Assembly (NCBI GenBank): GCA_034667405.1
Contig: JAXDJX010000006.1
Coordinates: 1-64,000 of the forward strand
Reading direction: 5' to 3'
DNA: 64,000 nt
Source: JANXVR01 sp034667405
Lineage (GTDB): Bacteria; Actinomycetota; UBA4738; HRBIN12
Below are positions 1 to 11,200 of the stretch, piece by piece. The notes beneath the pieces are model-generated. The model saw only the letters and a list, made by a program, of their open reading frames with translations. It was not told the origin of the DNA and made no database searches. Each line of letters opens with the position of its first letter. The stretch's first letter is position 1. The position numbers and the translations under genes are program-made.

Positions 1-395
1 ACGGGCTCACGAACACCTCCGGGACCCACGGGAACATCCGGGTGGATGCCAACTCGACCTCAGGGACCACCGTTGACTACGACGTCGTCTTCCTCAAGAG
101 CAGCGGAACGATGATGGTGTGGGGCTCCACCAGCTACAGTTCGCTCGCGGCCTACGCCTCGGCGTCCGGCCAGGAAACCCATGGCGTGCAGGCGGACCCG
201 TTGTGGGTAGACGCCGACTCTGGCGACTTCCATCTGTCGGCCGGCTCACCAGCGATCGACTCGGCGAACTCCGGGGCGCCGCACCAACCGCTGCTCGACA
301 TCGAAGGTGCGCATCGCATCGACGATCCGGCAACGAACAACACGGGGGCCGGACCACGTGGCTATGACGACCGCGGGGCCTACGAGTTCCAGTAG
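1..395 (+). CDS. C-terminal fragment of secreted right-handed beta-helix protein (5' end outside window)
   Basis: The reading frame is open from base 3 and stops at TAG 393-395, so only the last ~130 residues are present; the GTG at 42 is internal, not a start. The fragment closely matches the C-terminal half of the beta-helix region of the protein at 38075-40141: both have a (D/N)(S/A)xSxSGT stretch, then an ETHG(V/L)QxDPxW block, a (G/N)A/DFHLxAGSxAIDSA(N/D)SG block and a terminal GAGPRxxDDRGAxE(F/Y)Q. This kind of tail is common at the end of pectate-lyase-like repeat domains of exported proteins. Unlike its paralogue it ends right after this motif, with no PKD or carbohydrate-binding module. 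Substrate is unknown; a surface or secreted polysaccharide-binding or lyase role is inference. Confidence 0.7.
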   Translation, partial: GLTNTSGTHGNIRVDANSTSGTTVDYDVVFLKSSGTMMVWGSTSYSSLAAYASASGQETHGVQADPLWVDADSGDFHLSAGSPAIDSANSGAPHQPLLDIEGAHRIDDPATNNTGAGPRGYDDRGAYEFQ

Positions 396-505
396 GAGGT
401 TTGGGCCTGCGTATATCGGGTATCGACTACCGGATAGGCACCTGTCTCGATGGAAGGTGTGGCACCGATATCATCACCCGCACCCCTAGCGCCTTGGAGC
501 CAAAC

Positions 506-1486
506 GTGACCCGATCGATAACGGAACTCTCGGAACCGGCTCCCTCGCCGGCCGAGACGTTCAGGCATGAGGCCATCCTCTATGCCGGTGAGGCCGATTT
601 CGTTGCTCGGGTTGGCTCGTTCATCCAGGGTGGTGTCGAGGCGGACGAGCCCTCGCTCGTGGTGGTGAGCGCTCCGAAGATCGCCCTCCTCCGTGACCAT
701 CTCGGGGTCGATGCAAGCGCGGTGACGTTCGCCGACATGGCCCGTATCGGGCAGAATCCCGCCCGGATCATCCCGGCGTGGCGAGAATTCGTCTCTGAAC
801 ACGTCACACCCGGGCACCCGGCGCGGGGCGTCGGAGAACCGATCTGGGCCGCTCGAACTGCGGATGAGCTCGTTGAATGCGAACGCCATGAAGCTCTCTT
901 GAACATCGCGTTCGACGGACCGCCCGCCTGGTGGCTGGCGTGCCCGTACGACGTCTCGGGACTTGCCCCTGAGGTGATCGATGTCTCGCGCCGGAACCAC
1001 CCGTTCGTCGCGGAGGGGGCTGGATCTGCTGCGAGTACCTCATTCGCCGGGTTGGCCGCGCTGGGAGAACCCATGAGTTCCCCCCTTCCCGAGCCGGCGC
1101 AACCGCCGGAGGTACTGTCCTTCGGACTCCGCGATCTTGGGCGGGTTCGAGCCTGGGTCGGCGGCGTCGGACAGGCGTTCGGCCTGGATGAAGATCGGTT
1201 GCAGGATCTGGTGGTTGCCGTGAGTGAGGTAGCGACGAACTCCGTGCGGCACGCCGGAGGCACCGGGACGCTCCGGGTGTGGTCGAACGGGGACACCCTG
1301 ATCTGCGAAGTGCGCGATCCCGGCAAGATCGGCGATCCCATGGTGGGCCGCGCGCGGCCGGGCACCGGTCAGACATCGGGATTCGGGATGTGGCTGGTCC
1401 ATCAGCTTTGCGACGTGGTGCAGCTCCGCACGTACGACGAAGAGTCGGTGGCACGCTTACACATGCGGCGCGAACCTCTGTCCTAA
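506..1486 (+). CDS. MEDS-domain / HATPase anti-sigma-factor-type serine kinase
   Basis: Residues ~19-170 (FRHEAILYAG..., VVVSAPKIALLRDHLG) form a MEDS (DcmR-type sensory) domain. Residues ~200-325 form a GHKL ATPase of the RsbW/anti-sigma regulatory class, with an N-box (SEVATNSVRHAG) and a G-box (DPG...GFGMWLVHQL), and no histidine phosphoacceptor domain. The protein is soluble. This architecture is typical of actinobacterial regulators that probably phosphorylate an anti-anti-sigma factor or bind a sigma factor in response to a ligand. The frame extends up to TTG 401, but I prefer GTG 506: a TTGGAG Shine-Dalgarno lies 6 nt upstream, while the AGGAGGT at 394-400 would abut TTG 401 with no spacer. 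No partner sigma or STAS gene is adjacent, so the target is unknown. Confidence 0.8.
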   Translation: MTRSITELSEPAPSPAETFRHEAILYAGEADFVARVGSFIQGGVEADEPSLVVVSAPKIALLRDHLGVDASAVTFADMARIGQNPARIIPAWREFVSEHVTPGHPARGVGEPIWAARTADELVECERHEALLNIAFDGPPAWWLACPYDVSGLAPEVIDVSRRNHPFVAEGAGSAASTSFAGLAALGEPMSSPLPEPAQPPEVLSFGLRDLGRVRAWVGGVGQAFGLDEDRLQDLVVAVSEVATNSVRHAGGTGTLRVWSNGDTLICEVRDPGKIGDPMVGRARPGTGQTSGFGMWLVHQLCDVVQLRTYDEESVARLHMRREPLS

Positions 1487-1505
1487 CGCTCCCCGTTCCG
1501 GCCGG

Positions 1506-1511
1506 TACCGT
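1506..1511 (+). promoter_or_regulatory. -10 box (TACCGT) of a leaderless transcript
   Basis: TACCGT ends 6 nt before ATG 1518, placing the transcription start at or beside that codon. No recognisable -35 box and no Shine-Dalgarno sequence are present. This favours ATG 1518 over ATG 1512 as the start of the HAD gene. Confidence 0.5.
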
Positions 1512-1517
1512 ATGTCG

Positions 1518-2195
1518 ATGGCCGAACAGGTGATCCGCGCACTCCTCTTTGACTTCGACGGAACCTTGTGGGACTCGGAGTCGGCGGTGTTCGACGCCTA
1601 CCGGCAGCTGTATGCCGAACATGGTCACGATCTGCCGGCCGCCGAATGGGCGACGGGTGTCGGAACACTTGGAGGGTTCGACCCAGTCGCCGATCTGGAG
1701 GCACGTCTGGGGCGAGAACTCGCCGAACGCGGGGCCGCCGATGTCGCGTGGGACCAGGTCGTCGGCACGCTCGAGCACGTTGGTCTGCGTCCGGGGGTCC
1801 GCTCGTATGTGGATGGTGCGAGAGCTCGAGGATTGAAGCTCGGGATCGTCAGCAGCAACGATCGCGCGTGGGTGGATGTTCATCTGTCCCGACTTGAGAT
1901 CGCGGACACGTGGGATGTCATCATCACCGCCGACGGCGACACGGAACGAGCCAAGCCGAACCCGACGATGTACGTGGAGGCCCTGACAGCGCTCGGTGTC
2001 GGACCCACCGAGGCGGTCGCTCTGGAGGACTCCCCCCACGGCGTGGCGGCGGCGAAGGCAGCCGGCATCTTCTGTGTGGCCATCCCGAACGAGGTCACGG
2101 CAGAACTCGACCTCTCGGGCGCGGACCTCGCGGTCGGATCGCTCGAGACGCTGCCGCTTGAACAACTCCTCGAGGCGGCTTCAGCCCGGCGATAG
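1518..2195 (+). CDS. HAD-superfamily phosphatase (phosphoglycolate phosphatase / beta-phosphoglucomutase-like)
   Basis: A 225-residue HAD subfamily IA hydrolase. Motif I is DFDGTLWDSE near the N-terminus with both nucleophile and acid aspartates; motif II is the serine of VSSND; motif III the lysine of AKPNPTMY; motif IV the ALEDSPHG loop followed by the AAAKAAG helix usual in GPH/beta-PGM members. The helical cap lies between motifs I and II. The family dephosphorylates small phosphosugars or phosphoglycolate; specificity cannot be read here. Start chosen at the second ATG because a -10-like box sits 6 nt upstream and no ribosome-binding site exists; ATG 1512 would add two residues. The gene converges on the giant DUF11 gene 26 bp away with no evident terminator hairpin. 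Confidence 0.85.
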   Translation: MAEQVIRALLFDFDGTLWDSESAVFDAYRQLYAEHGHDLPAAEWATGVGTLGGFDPVADLEARLGRELAERGAADVAWDQVVGTLEHVGLRPGVRSYVDGARARGLKLGIVSSNDRAWVDVHLSRLEIADTWDVIITADGDTERAKPNPTMYVEALTALGVGPTEAVALEDSPHGVAAAKAAGIFCVAIPNEVTAELDLSGADLAVGSLETLPLEQLLEAASARR

Positions 2196-2221
2196 CCGTT
2201 CGGCGTCGCCGTACATGTGGC

Positions 2222-5200
2222 CTAGGAAGGGTCCTTGCGCTCCTTGCGCCGTCCGACGATCAACAGGGCGATCCCGGATACCAAGAGCATGAGCATCGCG
2301 ATGGCTCCAGCCGCGACGTCCGCTGCTCCCGTGAAGGCGGTACCGCCGGAGCCCCCGGCGCCTTCGACGCGGGTCACCGTGACGTCCTGCTGCGAGCTGT
2401 CGTTGCGGTTATTCGTGTCGTTCTGGTTGAGCCCGGCGATACGGGCGGTGTTGTCGATCGACGTGCCCGGCGCGCTCTTCGTGATCATCGCTTTCAGGTA
2501 CAGGGTCGCGCTGCTCTTCGCGGCGAGGTCCCCAACCAGCCAGATGCCCGTGCTGTCGTCGTAGGTGCCGACATCGGCCTTCGAGGACACGTAGGCGAGC
2601 CCGGACGGCAGATGATCGGAGACTTTCACACCGGTGGCATCGCCGGGTCCACCGTTGCGGACCTCGATCGAGTACGCCACCGTTTGGCCGACTGCCGGAT
2701 CCATCCTGTCGACCGTCTTGCGCACCGACAGATCGGTGTCGATCGACGAGGGATCGATCGGATCGAGGACCGCGGTGTCCTGATCATTCGCGGAGTTGGC
2801 GTCGGGGGTGGATGAGGTCACGGTCGCGGTGTTCACCAAGGGGGTGTGATCGGACTTGACCGTGGCTACGACGGTGAGCACACGTGCCGCTCCGTTGCTG
2901 AGCTGCTCTAGATCCCAGGTGACCACACCCGCCGTCTCCGTCCCACCCTCATCGGCCGAGACGAAGGCCAGGCGGGAATCGAGCGGATCGGTCACGGTGA
3001 CGCCGGCGGCGGCATCCGGCCCGACGTTCGTAACGGTGATCGTGTAGGTGACGTTCTGGCCGACGTACACGGGATCGGGCGAGCCGGTCTTCGTGATGGA
3101 GAGATTGGCCGAGGTCGAGCCGACCGTGATGGTGGTGCTGGCCGTGTCGGTGTCGTTAGCGCTGTTCGGGTCGGCGACGTCAGAGGTCACGCTCGCGGTG
3201 TTGACGAGGTCACCGCCGGTCGGGGCCACCGTGACGACGATGGTCGCGGTTGCACCGTTGGCCAGTCCCCCGAGGTCGCAGCTCACCGTTCCGGCGCTCT
3301 CCCCGCAGGTTCCTTGTGTGGGGAGCGCGGCAACGAACGTTGCTCCGGCCGGCAGAGGGTCGCTCACGCTCACGCCGGTCGCATCCGAAGGCCCGTTGTT
3401 CGTGACCGTGATGGTGTAGAGGAGGTTGGCGCCGATCACGCTCGTGCTCGCCGCGGCCTTGGTGATCTGCAGGTCTGCCGACCCGGTCACAGCGGTTGTT
3501 TCGGTGGCGCTGTCGTTCGAGGAGTCTGGATCGGCCTGGTCGCCCGCGACCGACGCCGTGTTCGAGAGGTCCTGGGTGCGGCTTGCGTTCACGAGGACGG
3601 TGACGTGAACGGTCGCGGTGGCGCCGTTCGCCAAGGTGGCAACGTTCCACGTGACGATGCCGCCAGACTCGACACCACCGTTGTCGGCGGAGACGAACGA
3701 CGTGCCCGTGGGCAGCGGGTCGCTGACGATCACGCCCGTCGCGTCGGAAGGACCGTTGTTCGTCGCATCGATCGTGTAGACAAGCTCAGCGCCGGCGGTG
3801 GCCGGGTCGGCGTCATCGCTCTTCGTTATGGAAAGGTCGGCGGACTGCGCGGCAGGGACAACGGTGGTCCCCTGGACCGCGGAATCGTTGCTCAGGTCGG
3901 GGTCGGGCGTCGATGCGGTCACCGTCGCGGTGTTGGAGAGGTCCGCGATCGTCCCCGCATCTACATGGACCGTGACGTGAACGGTGCTGGATGCTCCGTT
4001 CGCCACGGAGCCCACGGTCCAGGTGACGGTTCCGCCGGACTCCACGCCACCGTTGTCGGCCGAGACGAAGCTCGTGCCAGCCGGGAGCGGATCGCTGAGC
4101 GTGACGCCACTTGCATCGGACGGCCCGTTATCGGTAACGACCATGGTGTAGGTGAGGTCGGTCCCGGCGGTCACGGGATCGGCGTCGTCGGTCTTCGTTA
4201 TGGCGAGGTCGGCCGACGTGGCCACCGTGGTAATGGCGGTCGCCGAATCGTTGGAGCTATCGGGATCGGTCTGGTTGCCGGCCACGCTTGCGGTGTTGGA
4301 AAGACCGGTGGTGCGGGCAGCATCGACGTGCACAACGACGTGCATGGTGCTCGAGGCGCCGTTCGCGAGCGCTCCCAGCGCCCACGTCACCGTTCCGCTC
4401 GATTCACTTCCTCCGTTGTCAGATGAGACGAAGGTCGTGCCGGCGGGAACCGGGTCGGTAACCACGACCCCCGTCGCATCCGAGGGACCGTCGTTCGTGA
4501 CCATGATCGTGTAGGTCAGATCGGTGCCGGCCGTCGCGGGGTCGGCGGAGTCGGTCTTCGTGATGGAGAGGTCGGCGGAGGTTGCGACAGCCGTCGTTTC
4601 GGTCGCCGTGTCGTCGGAGCTGTCGGTGTCGGTCTCGTTACCGGCCACGCTCGCTGTGTTGGTGAGGCCGGTCGTGCGGGCAGCGTCCACGTGGACGGTG
4701 ACGTGGAGGGTGCTCGACGCGCCGTTGGCCAGGGCGCCGAGGGTCCAGGTGACGGTCCCACCCGACTCCACGCCGCCGTTGTCAGCAGAGACGAAGTTGG
4801 TCCCGGCCGGAAGCGGGTCGCTCACGATCACCCCGCTGGCGTCAGAAGGACCGTTGTTCGTCGCAACGAGCGTATAGGTGAGGTCGGTACCCGCCGTCGC
4901 GGGGTCAGCGGAGTCGGTCTTCGCTAGGGAGAGGTCGACGGAGGGATCGACCTGCGTCGATTCCGTATCGGAGTCGTTGGTGGGATCGGGATCGGTCACG
5001 TCCGACGTTACCGAGGCTGTGTTCGATCGCGAGCCCGCTGCCGCTGCCGTAGGCGTCACGACGATGGTGATGGTGACGGTATCCCCATCCGCCATCGTCC
5101 CCAGGGAACATGAGACCGTGCCCAAGAGTTCGGCGCACGAACCCGTCGTGGGCGTCGCGGAACCGAACGTCATCGACGCGGGGAGCGGATCGGTGACCAC

Positions 5201-8200
5201 GACACCCGTGGCATCCGATGGCCCGTTACTCGTGACGGTCAGCGTGTAGGTCAGCGGCGCACCGACCAACACCGGGTCGGCATCATCGGTCTTCGTGATC
5301 GCCAGGTCGGCGGAAGTGGTGACGGCCGTGGTCTCGGTCGCTGAGTTGTTGGTGCTGTCCGGGTCCCCGTCGTCGCCGATGACGCTGGCTGTGTTGGACA
5401 GGTCCATCGTGCGGCCGGGGTTCACGTGCACGGTGACATGCAGCGTCACGGACGCTCCGTCGGTGAGTGCTCCCACGGCCCACGTGACGGTGCCGGCGGA
5501 CTCCGTCCCGCCGTTGTCCGCCGAGACGAACGATGCACCTGCGGGGATCGGGTCCGTGACCGTAACGCCGGTCGTATCCGCGGGGCCGTTGTTCGTCACC
5601 ACAAGCGTGTAGGTCAGATCGGCACCGGCCGTGGCGGGGTCGGCCGAATCGGTCTTCGTGATCCGAAGGTCGGCGGCTGGGGTCACGGTCGTCTCTTCAC
5701 TGTCGGTGTCGTTGCCGGCGTTGGAATCCGTAGTGGTGGTGGCGACGGTCGCCGTGTCGGTAACTGTCCCGACGGAGGTGGCGGTAACGACGAGGGTGAT
5801 CGTCGCGGTCGCTCCCGGGGCCAGCGTTCCTAGCGCACAGGTCACGATGCCGGCGAGCTGGGCGCAGGAACCTTGCGACGGCGTCGCCGAAACGAACGAG
5901 GCGCCGGCAGGAACGGGGTTGGTGACCGTGACTGCGCTCGCATCCGAAGGCCCGCCGTTCGCAGCAACGATCGAGTAGGTGACGTCGTTCCCGATAGCCA
6001 CAGGGTCGAGCGCGTCGGAGACCGACACGGATGCATCCGCGTCGGACTGAACGGAGGTGGCCTCAGTAGCGTCATCGTTCGTCGCGTCCGGGTCGGTCTC
6101 GTTGCCGATCACGGTCGCGGTGTTCGATAGCTCGGCCGTGCGCGCGGCGTTCACGTGCACGGTGACGTGCAGGGTGTTCGACGCGCCGTTGGTCAGGGCG
6201 CCGATGGTCCAGGTGACGGTCCCGCCCGCCTCCACACCGCCGTTGTCGGCCGAGACGAATGACGTTCCAGCAGGGATGGGGTCGGTGACCGTGACCCCGG
6301 TGGCGTCCGACGGTCCGTTGTTCGTGGCCACGAGGGTGTAGGTGAGATCGGTTCCCCCAGTTGCGGGATCGGCCGAATCGGTCTTGGTGATGGAGAGATC
6401 AGTGGCGGTGGTCACGGCGGTGGACTCGGTCGCCGAATCGTTGGTCCCGTCTGGGTCGGATTGATCGCCCACAACTGATGCGGTGTTGGACAGATCGGCC
6501 GTGCGACCGGCATCCACGTGGACCACGACGTGCAGGGTCGTGGACGCACCATCAGCCAGGGCGCCGACGTTCCATGTCACGATTCCGGCTGACTCAGTAC
6601 CACTGTTGTCCGCCGACACGAAGGTAGTCCCGGTGGGCACCGGGTCGGTGACCGTGACGCCGCTAGCGTCCGAGGATCCGTCATTCTTCACGACGATCGT
6701 GTAGGTGAGGTCGGCGCCGGCGGTGACGGGATCGGCGCTATCCGTCTTCGTGATGGAGAGATCGGCAGCGCCCGCCACGGCAGTGGTCTCTGTGGCGCTG
6801 TTGTCGCTGATGTCGGAATCCTCTTCGTTCCCGGTCACACTCGCGGTGTTCGAGAGGTCGGTCGTGCGAGCAGCGTTCACATGGACGGTGACGCGGAGCG
6901 TTTTCGACGCGCCGTTCGCCAGGGAGCCCACACTCCAGGAGACCGTGCCGACGGACTCGACGCCACCGTTGTCGGCCGAGACGAAGGTCGTCCCGGCCGG
7001 GAGCGGGTCGGTGATGGTGACCCCTGTCGCGTCCGACGGTCCGTTGTTCGTGGCCACGATCGTGTAGGTGAGGTCGGTGCCGACCGTCGCAGGGTCGGCC
7101 GAATCCGATTTCGTGATCGAGAGATCGGCCGAGGCAGAAACTGCCGTCGACTCCGTGGCAGAGTCGTTCGTGGCGTCGGTGTCCAGCTGATCGCCCTCGA
7201 CCAAGGCGGTGTTCGATAGGTCGGCGATCCGCCCGGCGTTCACGTGAACGACCACGTGCAGAGTGGATGTGGCTCCATCCGCCAGGGCGCCTACAGCCCA
7301 ACTCACGGTACCGGCGGACTCCACGCCGCCGTTGTCGGCGGAGACGAAGGTCGTACCGGCAGGAATGGCGTCCGTGACCACCACGCCGGTTGCGTCCGAG
7401 GGGCCGTTGTTCGTCACGGTCATCGTGTAGGTGAGGTCGGCGCCGGCCGTGACGGGGTCGGCGTCATCGGTCTTCGTGATGGAGAGGTCCGCGGAGGTCG
7501 CGACCGAAGTCGTTTCGGTTGCGCTGTCGTTCGCGCTGTTGGCGTCGGGTTCGTCGCCGCCGATGTTCGCGGTATTCGAGAGGCCCGTGGTGCGAGCGGA
7601 ATCGACGTGGACGGTGACGTGAACGGTCGTCGACGCCCCGTTCGACAGCGCGCCGAGGTTCCAGGTTACGGTCCCGGCCGCCTCCAGGCCCCCGCCGTCG
7701 GCCGAGACGAAGGTGGTCCCCACGGGAACGGCGTCCGTGACCACGACACCGGTGGCGTCGGAGGGACCGTCGTTCGTCGCGACGAGGGTGTAGGTGAGGT
7801 CGGTCCCGGCGGTGACGGGGTCGGCCGAGTCGCTCTTCGTGACCGAGAGATCCGTGGCACACACGATGCCATCGGTATCGGTGTCGGCGTCGTTCGTGGC
7901 GTCAGAATCGGCGATCGGCGAGCTGGTGAGCAAGGCAGTGTTGGAGAGCGTTGCGGCCCCGAAACCGGAGGGCACGTCGAGCGAGACCTGCCAGGACACG
8001 CTGTCTCCCGGCGCCAGAGCAGCAGCGGTGGTGCAGGTGAGATCGCCCAGGAAGATGTCGCAGTTCGCCTCCGTCTCATCCCCGGACGTACCGGCGGGGA
8101 TCGTGTCGGTCACCACGGCACCGGCGGGAACGGTCGATGCCCCTAGGTTCTGGAGCGTGATCGTGTAGGTAGTCGAGCCGCCAGCCAGCGCCGTCGCGGA

Positions 8201-11200
8201 GCCATCGGTCTTCGTCACGCTCAGGTCGCCCGTGACGGCAACAGCGGTCGGCTCCGTCGCCGTGTCGTTCACCGCATTCGGATCGGTCGTGGTCGAGCTC
8301 ACGCTCGCCGTGTTCGACAGGTCGGCCACACGCGAGGGATCCACATGGACGGTCACGTGGAAGGTCTGAGAGGACCCAGACGTCATCGAACCGATGTTCC
8401 AGCTGACGGTCCCGCCGGACAGCGAGCCGCCGCCATCGGCGGAGACGAACGACGTTCCGGCCGGGATCGGGTCGGTGAGCAGGACGCCCGTCGCATCCGA
8501 GGGACCCTGATCCGTTACGAGGATCGTGTAGGTGAGGTTGTTGCCGGCGGCGACCGGATCCGCGCCGTCCGTCTTCGAGATGCCAACATCGGCGCGGACC
8601 TGCACGGTCGTGCTCTGCGTGGAGGAATCGTTCCCGGGGACGGGATCGATCGTGGAGGAGGAGACGCTTGCGGTATTGGAGATGTCGGTCGTCCGAGACG
8701 ATGCAACGTCCACGACGAGCGTTACGGTTTCGGTTCCACCGTTCGCGATGTCGCCGAGCGAACAGGTCACGACACCCGCCAGCTCACCACACGTGCCGGT
8801 CGAGGGCGTCGCGAACACGAACGTGGTCCCGGCGGGCACCGTGTCGGTGACGACGACGCTCGACGCGGTCGAGGGACCCGCGTTGTGGACGGTGAGGGTG
8901 TAGGTCTCGTCGTTCCCGGCATACACCGGGTCGGGTGAGTCGGTCTTCACGATGGAGAGGTTGGCGCGCTGAGCGATGGCGGTGTCCTCGGTATCGCTGT
9001 TGTTCGCGCTCGAGGGATCCGAGGTGGTGGAGCTGACCGACGCCGTGTTCGTCACCGAACCCGAGCCGGTCGCCGTTGCCACGATCGCGACGGTCGGGGT
9101 CGCACCGGGGGCCACCGTTCCCAGGGAGCAGGTCACGGTGCCCGCAAGCTGCGAGCAGGACCCTTGAGAAGGAGTGGCTGACACATAGGTGAGTCCGGCG
9201 GGAAGGACGTCGGTCACCGAGACGGCGAGTGCATCGGACGGTCCGGCGTTCCCTACGGACAGCGTGTACGTGACGTTCTGTCCGGCGACCACAGGGTCAG
9301 GTGAGTCTGTCTTCGAGATCGACAGGTCGGCCGACGTGCCCACGGTGGTCCCTTGTGTCGCGGAGTTATTGGAAGCGTCCGGGTCCGTGACCGAAGAGGT
9401 AACGCTGGCCGTGTTCGAGAGCCCGGACGTCCTACCCGCGTTCACCGCGACGACGAGATGGACGGTAGTAGTCGCCCCGGTGGCGAGGCTACCGAGGTTC
9501 CAAGTGACAGTACCCCCGGACTCGGCGCCACCCCCGTCCGCAGAAACGAACGACGTTCCACCCGGGAGAGGATCGGTGAGCACCGTGCTCGCGGCGGTCG
9601 AAGGCCCGTTGTTCGTCACGACCATCGTGTAGGTCACTTGATTGCCGGCTACCACGGGGTCGGGACTGTCGCCCTTCGTAACCGAGAGGTCGGCCCGCGG
9701 CTGGACGGTCGTGTTGGCGGTGTCGGAGTTGTTTCCGCTCGCCGGGTCCGATGTCGTGGAGGAGACCGACGCGGTGTTCGCGATGCTCCCCGACGCCGTG
9801 GGTCGAACGACGACGGTCACACTGGGGGTTCCGCCGTTGACGACGGTCCCTAATGGGCAGGTGATGACCCCGGCCAGTTGAGAGCACGTCCCCTGGGTCG
9901 GCGTTGCCGAGACATACGTGACGCCGGCAGGGAGGGTGTCGGAGACCGACACGCCGAGCGCGTCGGACGGCCCGGCATTGCTCACAGCCAAGGTGTACGT
10001 AAGGTCCTGACCCACGCCGACCGGGTCCGGAGAATCCGATTTGTTGATCGAGAGGTTCGCCGACGTCACTACGGCCGTCGTCTGGGTGGCGCTGTTGTTC
10101 GCGGCGTTCGTGTCCGTCGTGGTGGTCGTCGCACTCGCGGTGTTCGACAACGCCGCCGTCCTGGCCGAGTTCACGTGGACGGTCAGATGAACGGTCGATG
10201 ACGACCCCGTGGCGATGTCGCCGAGACTCCAGGTGACGGTCCCTCCCGACACAGATCCGCCATCGTCTGCCGACACGAACGTCGTGCCGCCGGGCACGGC
10301 GTCGGTGATCGACACGCCGTGCGCGGTCGAGGGACCGGCATTGGTCGCCACCATGGTGTAGGTGAGGTTGTTGCCGGCGGTGACCGGATCCACAGAGTCG
10401 GTCTTCGTCAGTGAGAGATCGACCTGCTCGACGGCGGTGATGCTTGTCAGGCCTGCGGCTGCGTTGCCGTAGTCATTGTTGTAGTGGTAGGCACCGCCGG
10501 ACTTGTCGTAGATGAGTCCGTACACCGACATGTTGGAACCCGTGCCCAAGATCTTCACCTGGTAGGTGGTGACGATGTCGCCACCGACCTTGCCGCCCGA
10601 GTAGTTGACGGGTCCGACGCAGGACCGGTAGTTCGCAAGGCTCGGGTCCGGCTGCCATCCGCATGCATCTCCATAGATGGTGTTGTTCGTTCCACCGGCG
10701 GGCGCCGTGTAGGTGGTGGCGACCGAGACGATCTGGAAGACGGCGTTCGAGAGATTCAGGAACGAGGACAGCTGCTCGTAACCGCCGGGCGCGGTATGCG
10801 CACTCAAGACATATGTATAGGTGTTGCCGACGACGACGCTCGTCGGACCCGTAACCGAATCCACACCATTGCGGTTCTGGCTAACGAGGTGCTCCACGTA
10901 GAGTTCCCTCGGCGTCGGAGTGCTCACCGTTCCCAGACCGTCGGCCGTGACGTCGACCCGGAACCTGCGCGCGGTGTCGTACGCGGCACTGGTCCGGGTG
11001 ACAACGATGTTGAAGTAGAAGTCGTAGCAGGCACCGACCGCGAGCGTCGAGAGGGACAGTGGGTTCTGACCTGTCAGGTTGATGTAGGTGTTGACGGTGG
11101 TCCAGGCGTAGGTGGCGGTGACGTTCGTCGCTGCGGAGGTTCCGGTGTTGCAGACCCGAGCTCCCGAGGCGAACGTGTTCGGTCCGTCGGTTACGTCGTT

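Noticed and set aside
401..505. TTG 401 start for the MEDS regulator
   Set aside because: AGGAGGT directly abuts the TTG with no spacer, and the extra 35 residues are unlike the family; GTG 506 has proper spacing.
3314..10200. Long plus-strand open frames inside the giant DUF11 gene (for example 3314-4426, 7244-8146)
   Set aside because: They are antisense to a clear repeat protein, contain low-complexity Arg/Gly/Val-rich translations, and arise from high G+C codon bias repeated with the DUF11 period.
2370..10423. Regular repeats considered as a CRISPR array or satellite
   Set aside because: The period is ~350 bp, the copies diverge, and all are in frame within one protein as DUF11 domains.
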